The translations under genes and the position numbers were made by a program. Below are positions 8,175-13,612 of a stretch of 13,702 nt of DNA, piece after piece (positions within the stretch are counted from its first letter, which is position 1; every line of letters begins with the position of its first letter). This stretch comes from a bacterium (GTDB lineage Bacteria; Babelota; Babeliae; Babelales; JABDEC01). Below the pieces are notes generated by a model that saw only the letters and a list, made by a program, of their open reading frames with translations, was not told where the DNA came from and made no database searches. The stretch is from positions 1 to 13,702 of the forward strand of contig CANKEI010000028.1 of assembly GCA_947481115.1 (NCBI GenBank), in the 5' to 3' direction.

Positions 8175-8612
8175 TTGCCGGGATTTAGCAGTTGGCCATT
8201 AGGTAAAAATAAATTTTGGTTGAGTTCTTTTTTTGGGATGCGTTACGATCGTGCCCGAGGTCATAAATTTCATTATGGCATCGATTTGGCAGCGCGTAAG
8301 GGCACTAAAGTTTATACTGTAGCGGGGGGCGTAGTTAAAGAAGCTTGCAGTTTAGCTGGCTATGGTAATACTGTTTTAGTTCAGCATACTAATAGATTTA
8401 AAACTCGTTATGCGCATCTAAACACTATTTTGGTAAAAGTAGGCCAGAAAATTACCCAGGGTGATCTTATTGGAACAGTTGGTAATACTGGTTTTGTAGT
8501 TCGTTCTGGTGGCGGCGACGCTTCTCATTTACATTTTGAAGTGTATGATGGGAAAAAACAGGTTAATCCGTTAAAGTTTTTACCAAAAAGACGGTTAAAC
8601 ATTTTAAAGTAA
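8175..8612 (+). CDS. C-terminal part of frameshifted gene: M23 (LytM-type) metallopeptidase domain
   Basis: This portion carries a full peptidase M23 domain: zinc ligands H and D in HYGID, a catalytic His in RYAHL, and H-x-H in SHLHFEVY. In the fused 249-residue protein these are H137, D141, H185, H222 and H224. Such domains cut peptide cross-links of peptidoglycan or, when degenerate, activate amidases; here the zinc residues are all present, so enzymatic activity is plausible. The open frame extends upstream of the TTG at 8175 to the A9 run at 8075-8083, and the TTG has no convincing Shine-Dalgarno, so I do not believe it is a real start. The gene follows batE directly and probably shares its transcript. 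Confidence 0.8.
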   Translation: MPGFSSWPLGKNKFWLSSFFGMRYDRARGHKFHYGIDLAARKGTKVYTVAGGVVKEACSLAGYGNTVLVQHTNRFKTRYAHLNTILVKVGQKITQGDLIGTVGNTGFVVRSGGGDASHLHFEVYDGKKQVNPLKFLPKRRLNILK

Positions 8613-8644
8613 TTTTTTTTAAACAAATTTAATTAAGGGCAGTC

Positions 8645-9538
8645 ATGCACACAAAACCTAATAATTACCAATCAGGGCCAAATCAATCGTATCTGCAGTG
8701 GGGCTGGGAACAGTTTAAATCGTTAGTTGCCATTCTGTTGGTAGCATTTTTAATTCGCACCTTTGGTTATGGCTTATATCAAGTGCCTTCTGGTTCAATG
8801 GAAACTACCATGTTGGTTGGCGAACGTTTTTTTGCTGATAAATTTACGGTTTTATTTAGAAGTATTAAACGGGGCGATATTATTAGTTTTAATGACCCTA
8901 AATATAACTATTCTGATAATAGTATCGTAAATTTGTGGCAAAACTATGTTTATGGGCCATCAAATTGGACTAAGCGCGTAATTGGTTTACCTGGTGATGA
9001 GATTAAAGGGGAAATCGAAGCTGGACGTCCAGTGGTTTATTTAAAAGCAGCCGGTGAAACAGAATTTAAGCAACTAGCTGAACCATATTTAAATAAATTC
9101 CCGTTGATCGCTTATGTCGAAAAAAATATGCGCAGTAATATTGTCTGGCAAAGTTATGATCCTAATTTTTCACTCGGTCATCAGCCATTTTATAATATGA
9201 CCAAGCATGGTGTTGAACGTGGCGCTGCTATCGCACAATATCTAGGTGAACCATTTATTAAAGAACCAAGCAGTTTGTATACTGAGAGTGGCGAATATAA
9301 AGATAGTTTTAATTACAAATTGGCGGACGACGAATATTGGGTGATGGGTGACAATCGTTTAGGTTCACATGATTCACGCGCTTGGGGCCCACTCAAGAAA
9401 CATTTTATTCATGGCAAAATTGTTTATCGCATATTTTCACTCGACAGCAATAGTGGCTGGTGGATTTTTGATTTGCTAAAACACCCCATTGGTTTCTGGA
9501 AATCTGTACGTTGGTCCCGTTGCTTTCAGGGTGTTTAA
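8645..9538 (+). CDS. lepB: Signal peptidase I
   Basis: A 297-residue membrane peptidase that removes signal peptides on the outer face of the inner membrane. Seen: an N-terminal membrane helix (about 24-45), the catalytic Ser in PSGSM (S51), the general-base Lys in TKRVIGLPGD (K110), and the conserved box MGDNRLGSHDSR (234-245). About 120 residues separate the Lys box from the GDN box; this includes a large insert with many aromatic and Asn residues, longer than in small Gram-positive enzymes. AAGGG at 8635-8639 precedes the ATG by 5 nt. It begins 32 bp after the M23 gene and may be read from the same transcript. A repeat copy begins 12 bp after its stop. Confidence 0.95.
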   Translation: MHTKPNNYQSGPNQSYLQWGWEQFKSLVAILLVAFLIRTFGYGLYQVPSGSMETTMLVGERFFADKFTVLFRSIKRGDIISFNDPKYNYSDNSIVNLWQNYVYGPSNWTKRVIGLPGDEIKGEIEAGRPVVYLKAAGETEFKQLAEPYLNKFPLIAYVEKNMRSNIVWQSYDPNFSLGHQPFYNMTKHGVERGAAIAQYLGEPFIKEPSSLYTESGEYKDSFNYKLADDEYWVMGDNRLGSHDSRAWGPLKKHFIHGKIVYRIFSLDSNSGWWIFDLLKHPIGFWKSVRWSRCFQGV

Positions 9539-9550
9539 ATAAATTTACGA

Positions 9551-9685
9551 ATGGTTCGATGCACCCGGCATATCCCAAAGATATGTCGGGCACTCACCAT
9601 GAACGCAAGCGAGAGTTCATGTATATAAAGTTAGTTTAGCTTTCGCTCGTCCCGAGTGAAGCCCTTGGGCGAAATTGAGGGATGT
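9551..9685 (+). repeat. GGTTCGAT-family repeat, copy 5 (longest intergenic copy)
   Basis: After ATGGTTCGAT there is an 11-bp hairpin: CCCGGCATATC (9564-9574), loop CCAAA, GATATGTCGGG (9580-9590), with one G-T pair. The shared tail CACTCACCATGAACG follows, then a second inverted pair CATGAAC (9598-9604)/GTTCATG (9615-9621). The far part (CGCTCGTCCCGAGTG...GAGGGATGTGGCGAGCG) matches the inverted copy in batE. There is no T run after the hairpins, so it is not an ordinary intrinsic terminator. Confidence 0.8.
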
Positions 9686-9707
9686 GGCGAGCGCAGGAGA
9701 TAAGTTT

Positions 9708-10181
9708 ATGGTTTTTAAAAAGCTATTTTTGATAAGTTTACTAGTAACTTTATTACCTGGTTGTTGGGATAATCATAGTTCTAATAAAAATAAACTTTTA
9801 GTGTTAAATATTTTAGAACCAGAGTTGTATCAAGATTGTCATATTGCTGGTTCGATTAACGTTCCGCTAGAAGAACTGGAAACCTATGTACGTGATCTAG
9901 ATGTAAATCGTGAAATCGTAGTTTATTGTTCAAATTATCTATGTACAGCCAGTGCCTATGCGGCAGAGTTACTTCAAAAGCTTGGTTTCAAGCAAGTTTT
10001 TGCTTATGAAGCAGGCCTGGCAGAGTGGTATCAACGTGGATTATTAATTGAAGGATTAGCTAAGCAACGGTACTTAAATATCGTTGTAGCGCCGCCAAAA
10101 GAGTCGAATATTAACGACCACAAAATTAAAATAATTACCACAGAAGTATTAGCTGCTAAAATGGGGCTTAAATTATCTTAA
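9708..10181 (+). CDS. Rhodanese-like domain lipoprotein
   Basis: A 157-residue protein. Seen: a signal peptide with lipobox LPGC (C19 as the lipidated residue), then a single rhodanese-like domain: HIAGSINVPLEEL, the active-site loop after VVYC with C74, and GFKQVFAYEAGLAEW. The loop is C-S-N-Y-L-C-T, so a second Cys (C79) sits inside it. The usual Arg is absent and the loop's basic/acidic residues cannot predict the substrate. Expected location is the periplasmic face of a membrane; a role in sulfur transfer or redox handling is a family-level guess. ATG 9708 has AGGAG (9695-9699) at 8-nt spacing; an in-frame TTG at 9675 lies inside the repeat tail and is rejected. A ~40-residue extension follows the domain. 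Confidence 0.85.
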   Translation: MVFKKLFLISLLVTLLPGCWDNHSSNKNKLLVLNILEPELYQDCHIAGSINVPLEELETYVRDLDVNREIVVYCSNYLCTASAYAAELLQKLGFKQVFAYEAGLAEWYQRGLLIEGLAKQRYLNIVVAPPKESNINDHKIKIITTEVLAAKMGLKLS

Positions 10182-10187
10182 TTTACA

Positions 10188-10196
10188 TGCTAGAAT
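10188..10196 (+). promoter_or_regulatory. Candidate extended -10 upstream of tRNA-Cys
   Basis: TGCTAGAAT is an extended -10 (TG-N-TAGAAT) placed so that transcription would start about 10 bp before the tRNA-Cys. No clear -35 accompanies it. Confidence 0.35.
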
Positions 10197-10212
10197 ATAT
10201 CCAAGTTTGATT

Positions 10213-10286
10213 GGCGGCATAGCCAAGTGGTAAGGCAGGGGACTGCAAATCCCTCACCCCCGGTTCAAATCCGGGTGCCGCCTCCA
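10213..10286 (+). tRNA. tRNA-Cys (anticodon GCA)
   Basis: A full cloverleaf is visible. Acceptor GGCGGCA pairs with TGCCGCC (10276-10282), the anticodon stem GGGGA/TCCCT flanks the loop CTGCAAA with GCA at 10245-10247, and the T-arm carries GGTTCAAATCC. The discriminator is T (10283), as expected for Cys tRNAs, and CCA is encoded (10284-10286). Confidence 0.97.
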
Positions 10287-10314
10287 AGCTTTTTTGACAT
10301 GTAGTATATAATGT

Positions 10315-10401
10315 GCCGAGGTGGCGAAATGGTAGACGCAAAGGACTTAAAATCCTTCGGGCTTTACGCCTGTGCCGGTTCGAGTCCGGCTCTCGGCACC
10401 A
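10315..10401 (+). tRNA. tRNA-Leu (anticodon UAA)
   Basis: Acceptor GCCGAGG pairs with TCTCGGC (10391-10397, one G-U), discriminator A, and encoded CCA (10399-10401). The anticodon stem AAGGA/TCCTT holds the loop CTTAAAA with TAA at 10348-10350. A long variable arm (CGGGC...GCCTG) is present, as required for a class II leucine tRNA. It lies 28 bp after tRNA-Cys and is probably cotranscribed. Confidence 0.97.
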
Positions 10402-10454
10402 TATATTATGTGACTTATCAAGTAAATAAAATTCAACAATTTTCACTTCTTTTC

Positions 10455-10482
10455 TTGACAAAAAGGTTAACCTGATTAATCA
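10455..10482 (+). promoter_or_regulatory. Candidate promoter of the HU gene
   Basis: A perfect TTGACA (10455-10460) lies about 85 bp before the HU start. The -10 is poorly defined: AT-rich sequence around 10475-10482 (ATTAAT/TAATCA) is at acceptable spacing. Confidence 0.45.
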
Positions 10483-10544
10483 TCAAGTAAGTACTAGTTT
10501 TGCCGGCCAAAGGTTGTAGAAAGAAAAACATTAGAGGATGATAT

Positions 10545-10817
10545 ATGAACAAGGCAAAGTTAATTGAACAATTGGCCAAGGTTACGCGTCAACCTAAAAC
10601 TGTCTGTAAAGACTTCTTAGAAGCTTTCATCGAAACAGTTGGCAAGTCGTTGCGTGGCGACAAGACTGTTGTTTTGACCGGTTTTGGTACTTTTACAGTT
10701 ATGAAAAGAAAAAGCCGCGTTGGCGTGAATCCTGCAACTGGTAAAAAAATGCAGATTCCAGCTCGCAAGGTGCCTAAATTTAGACCTGGCAAAGCTCTTA
10801 AAGAGTTAGTTAGCTAA
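10545..10817 (+). CDS. HU-family DNA-binding protein
   Basis: At 90 residues it has the standard HU/IHF length. It binds and bends DNA in the nucleoid as a dimer. Seen: the N-terminal helical dimerization part (MNKAKLIEQLAK...), the core GTFTVMKRKSRVGVNPATGKKM with the beta-arm Pro (NP at 62-63) that intercalates into DNA, and the C-terminal IPARKVPKFRPGKALKELV. AGAGG at 10533-10537 is 7 nt before the ATG. It looks like a single-gene transcript between its own promoter and a strong terminator. Sequence alone does not decide HU-alpha, HU-beta or IHF-like roles, so I leave the symbol blank. Codon use is less A/T-skewed than the neighbours, consistent with high expression. Confidence 0.96.
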   Translation: MNKAKLIEQLAKVTRQPKTVCKDFLEAFIETVGKSLRGDKTVVLTGFGTFTVMKRKSRVGVNPATGKKMQIPARKVPKFRPGKALKELVS

Positions 10818-10858
10818 GCAATTTAAGTTGGCGTTAGCCAATTAAAAAAAGCGATTAT

Positions 10859-10889
10859 AAAGCAGCGTTCTTCGGAGCGCTGCTTTTTT
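10859..10889 (+). terminator. Intrinsic terminator after the HU gene
   Basis: A 12-bp stem (AAAGCAGCGTTC/GAGCGCTGCTTT with one G-T pair) closes a TTCG tetraloop and is followed by a T run to 10889. It is a textbook rho-independent terminator 42 bp after the HU stop. Confidence 0.92.
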
Positions 10890-10951
10890 AGTTTAAATCT
10901 ATTCCAATTCTCCCCATTAATTTTTTACTATTTACTAGTAAGTAGATAATT

Positions 10952-10980
10952 TTGTAAATCTATAGTCTTAAAAATATTTA
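10952..10980 (+). promoter_or_regulatory. Weak candidate promoter for the 11023 gene
   Basis: TTGTAA (10952-10957) and TATTTA (10975-10980) are 17 bp apart, upstream of the next gene and downstream of the HU terminator. A promoter is needed here, but the local A/T richness makes chance matches likely. Confidence 0.3.
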
Positions 10981-11022
10981 AATTTAATTATTTTATTGAT
11001 ATTTAATTTAGGGGAATATTTT

Positions 11023-11484
11023 ATGGCGGGACTATTTGGAATAGATAATTTGCTTGAGAGAAATCATCTAGGATTTGCGGGGCTTAAATTTGGATCTAGC
11101 GATGTGCACAATTCAGCTGGCATGGGCTGGATAGATCAGTTTAAAACTAGATTAGATAGCGGCTTAACTAGTTTAAATATTACCACTGAACTTATTGTCG
11201 AATTAGTTTCAGTAATGGGAGTATGCTTCTTTCTGGGTTTTTTATTTAAAAAATATAGTCGTGTAGTACTGGCAGCTTTAATTATTTTTATTTTGGGGGT
11301 ATTTGCGTTAGAAAGTTTTAATTTAGTTTTAATTCAATGGTTTCATGTTAAAAGTTTAATTGGGATTAATGGTAGTACTACCATTGGGGCACTGTTTGAT
11401 ACTTATGTTTTATGGATTAAGGCCCATTTATTAGCGGTAATCAGCGGCTTTTTTGGTTTTTTTATGGGTTATAGAGTTGCTTAA
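11023..11484 (+). CDS. Small membrane protein, FUN14-like
   Basis: A 153-residue protein with a polar ~55-residue N-terminus and three hydrophobic segments (about 62-78, 82-105 and 132-150). The pattern GVCFFLGFLFKK and the C-terminal ISGFFGFFMGYRVA resemble the Gly-rich helices of FUN14-family proteins, whose bacterial role is unknown. I make this assignment from pattern only. ATG 11023 is chosen because AGGGGAA (11010-11016) precedes it; an in-frame start at 10996 lacks such a site. The next gene follows 38 bp later and may share the transcript. Confidence 0.6.
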   Translation: MAGLFGIDNLLERNHLGFAGLKFGSSDVHNSAGMGWIDQFKTRLDSGLTSLNITTELIVELVSVMGVCFFLGFLFKKYSRVVLAALIIFILGVFALESFNLVLIQWFHVKSLIGINGSTTIGALFDTYVLWIKAHLLAVISGFFGFFMGYRVA

Positions 11485-11495
11485 GGTAATTGTTT

Positions 11496-11521
11496 CTGGG
11501 AGTTTTAGCTGGGAGTTTTAG
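11496..11521 (+). repeat. 13-bp perfect tandem duplication containing a Shine-Dalgarno
   Basis: CTGGGAGTTTTAG occurs twice back to back, at 11496-11508 and 11509-11521. The second copy puts GGGAG at 7-nt spacing from the ATG at 11523; the first copy puts an identical site 13 nt further upstream. Confidence 0.9.
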
Positions 11522-11522
11522 T

Positions 11523-12071
11523 ATGTCACACAAAGAATTTATTCAAGGCTTAGTAGAAATTTTGGTACAGCAGCGCTCGCTACCGGCGTCAGCAGTTGGT
11601 GATCTGCTAAATAATTTTAAAGGTGAGTCTAAGGCCGAATTTGATGATTTTTTGCTTAGTGAAAGTTTAGTTAGTAAAGCAGATTTATTATTAGCACTAA
11701 GTAAATATTATCAGGTACCGCCTTTTGATGCGCAAGGTTATCTATTCGATCATGAGTTGCTCGTAAATTTCACTAAAGTTTTTATGTTAGCGAACTGTTT
11801 TATCCCCATTCAAATTGATGGCAATATTTTAACTGTAGTGGCAAGTGAGCCGACTGATGAGCTGTGTGCAATTATCGGCGAACATGAATCTTATGTCGTA
11901 GAGTTTCGCGTAGGGTTGCAACGGGAAATTATTGATGCGATCGAAGAATTTTACGATCCGTCGTTTACCAATATTGAAGATCTGACTGACGATGACGAAG
12001 CAGAACTGTATCTCGATGACGAATATCTAGAAGAGTTAGATAATCTCGAGCCTGAAGACGATATTAGATAA
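11523..12071 (+). CDS. Free-standing GspE/PilB N-terminal (MshEN-like) domain protein
   Basis: A 182-residue soluble protein that looks like the N-terminal regulatory domain of type II secretion / type IV pilus assembly ATPases, here as its own gene. Seen: a helical start (FIQGLVEILVQQRSLP), then LALSKYYQVPPFDAQ and FIPIQIDGNILTVVASEPTDE, the typical core of this domain, then EIIDAIEEFYD, and finally a very acidic tail (about residues 152-182) rich in Asp and Glu. In the family this domain links the ATPase to the membrane platform, and in some members binds cyclic-di-GMP; the binding motif is not clear here. The gene for the ATPase itself begins 31 bp later, so the two products should act together. 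Confidence 0.75.
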   Translation: MSHKEFIQGLVEILVQQRSLPASAVGDLLNNFKGESKAEFDDFLLSESLVSKADLLLALSKYYQVPPFDAQGYLFDHELLVNFTKVFMLANCFIPIQIDGNILTVVASEPTDELCAIIGEHESYVVEFRVGLQREIIDAIEEFYDPSFTNIEDLTDDDEAELYLDDEYLEELDNLEPEDDIR

Positions 12072-12102
12072 TATTAAAATTTAGTTGCTATTGGAGAGTA
12101 GT

Positions 12103-13383
12103 GTGGCGGATGCAGTTCAAGTTGTCGAACAAGTGATTGCGCAAGCAGTTCAGGCGGGTGCATCTGATGTGCATTTGGAACCAGCGCCTAGTGGCCTGCG
12201 AGTTCGCTATCGTATTGATGGCGTTTTGTACGATCAGGCATTAATTGATTTAAGTTTAATGTCGCAGGTATTATCACGAATTAAAGTTTTAGCTGAAATC
12301 GATATTTCGCAAAAGCGTGTACCACAAGACGGTAAGTTTAAAATCACGCACCAAAATATTAATCAAGTTATTAATAATAATTCCAGTAATCACAGTAATT
12401 TAAATCACAGTTCCAATATTCATAGTAACCATAACACTAGTAATAATAATTCTAGTTCTAGTAATAATAGTAATCACAGTAATACTCGTCAGATAGATTT
12501 ACGTGTAGCTACTTTTCCGTCAGCGACGGGCGAGAAAATCGTTTTACGAATTTTAGACCGTGATTTGCAGCCCTTAAAATTAACTGAGCTAGGTTTATCT
12601 AGCGCGTTATTACAACAGTTTGATAAATTAATTCAGCGGCCCAGTGGTTTTTTATTAGTGACTGGGCCAACTGGCTCTGGCAAGACCACTACGCTCTATG
12701 CTGCGCTACAAGATTTACACACGCCAGAAAGACATATAATCACACTCGAAGATCCTATAGAGTATCACTTAGCTGGCATTACCCAAGGGCAAATTTTTCC
12801 GGAAGCTGGTTTTACCTTTGCGAAGGGCGTACGTGCATTATTGCGCCAAGACCCAGATATTGTGTTAATCGGCGAAATTCGGGATCCTGAAACTGCTAAA
12901 ATCGCTATTGAAGCTGCGCTGGCGGGCCGAATGGTATTTAGTACGTTGCATACGAATAGCGCACCGAGCGCGGTAATGCGTTTAATCGATATGGGTGTCG
13001 AAGCGTTTTTAATTAACGCAGCGATAACCGGCGTTTTAGCGCAGAGATTAGTGCGTAAACTTTGTGATTATTGCAAGATTTCTAGTAAGCCTACGGTCGC
13101 TGAACAAAATTTCTTAAAAAACTATAATTTAGATTTAAATTTAATCTATCATAGCCAGGGCTGTGCTCAGTGCCATAATTTAGGCTATCGCGGTCGATTA
13201 GCTTTATTTGAACTATTATTAGTCTCAGATAAATTACGTGAATTAATTTCGATTAGACCTAGTTTAACTGCTTTAGAGCAGCAAGCTCGCTTAGATGGCA
13301 TGCAATCGCTGGTATTGGATGGTCTTCAAAAAGTAACTACTGGCCAGATTTCACTGGCAGAACTAATTAGGGTAGTAGTTTAA
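12103..13383 (+). CDS. GspE/PilB-type secretion or pilus assembly ATPase lacking its N-terminal domain
   Basis: About 426 residues. Seen: the N2-domain signature GASDVHLEPAPSGLRVRYRIDGVL, Walker A GPTGSGKTT (188-196, K194), the Asp box with TLEDPIEY, Walker B with DIVLIGEIRD (GE at 257-258), the His box TLHTN, and a metal-binding region with KLCDYC and, about 30 residues later, GCAQC. These define hexameric ATPases that drive pilus or pseudopilus extension from the inner-membrane platform. The usual N1 domain is absent and is supplied by the upstream gene. An Asn/Ser/His-rich insert of ~45 residues (about 83-130) sits between GKFKI and IDLRVATFPS. GTG 12103 is preferred because GGAG (12093-12096) precedes it by 6 nt; TTG 12085 is in frame but lacks support. 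Whether it is GspE or PilB cannot be told without the rest of the cluster. Confidence 0.9.
   Translation: MADAVQVVEQVIAQAVQAGASDVHLEPAPSGLRVRYRIDGVLYDQALIDLSLMSQVLSRIKVLAEIDISQKRVPQDGKFKITHQNINQVINNNSSNHSNLNHSSNIHSNHNTSNNNSSSSNNSNHSNTRQIDLRVATFPSATGEKIVLRILDRDLQPLKLTELGLSSALLQQFDKLIQRPSGFLLVTGPTGSGKTTTLYAALQDLHTPERHIITLEDPIEYHLAGITQGQIFPEAGFTFAKGVRALLRQDPDIVLIGEIRDPETAKIAIEAALAGRMVFSTLHTNSAPSAVMRLIDMGVEAFLINAAITGVLAQRLVRKLCDYCKISSKPTVAEQNFLKNYNLDLNLIYHSQGCAQCHNLGYRGRLALFELLLVSDKLRELISIRPSLTALEQQARLDGMQSLVLDGLQKVTTGQISLAELIRVVV
12352..12490 (+). repeat. Asn/Ser/His codon tract inside the GspE-type gene
   Basis: A tract of AAT, AGT, CAC/CAT and TCT codons encodes only Asn, Ser, His and a few others over ~45 residues. 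It falls between two strands of the conserved N2 domain. GspE homologues have a short loop here. Confidence 0.7.
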
Positions 13384-13612
13384 AAACTAAAACCCCATAA
13401 GGCCCTAAATAAGCTGGTTTTTTTAGCTCTAAGAAATTAAACAAATCGAAAAGCTTGATGGTGTAATACGAGCTCTGGGTCGCTATTTGTCACAAAAATT
13501 TGTCAAACTCTTCTATCTCTCTCTCTCTCTCTCTCTGCTAAGCTATTGTTACTACTAGAATCAATAAATCCGGGTGGTTTCAGATTAGTTTTAGTAGATT
13601 ACGGAGGTTTTT
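13384..13612. other. Gap after the GspE-type gene
   Basis: Near its start AAAACC (13389-13394) can pair with GGTTTT (13416-13421), followed by more T, a possible but long-looped terminator. TTGTCA occurs twice (13487-13492 and 13500-13505), followed by the TC tract (13516-13536) and a TAGAAT (13556-13561) that could be a -10 for the next gene. No coding sequence is seen. Confidence 0.4.
13516..13536 (+). repeat. TC dinucleotide microsatellite (21 bases)
   Basis: Ten uninterrupted TC units plus a T, upstream of an exported-protein gene. Pure pyrimidine on this strand, it is a perfect mirror repeat. Tracts of this type vary in length by slippage. Confidence 0.9.

Noticed and set aside
9564..9590. 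The strong hairpin after signal peptidase I as an intrinsic terminator
   Set aside because: It is followed by GCACTCACC and not by a T run, and it belongs to the dispersed repeat family.
10294..10312. TTGACA followed by TATAAT between the two tRNA genes
   Set aside because: The spacer is only 7 bp and the TATAAT ends 2 bp before the tRNA-Leu, so it cannot be a normal promoter for it.
10183..10461. A 92-codon minus-strand open frame across the tRNA genes
   Set aside because: It is the reverse translation of two tRNA genes (with the familiar PGFEPG-type string) and is a spurious ORF.
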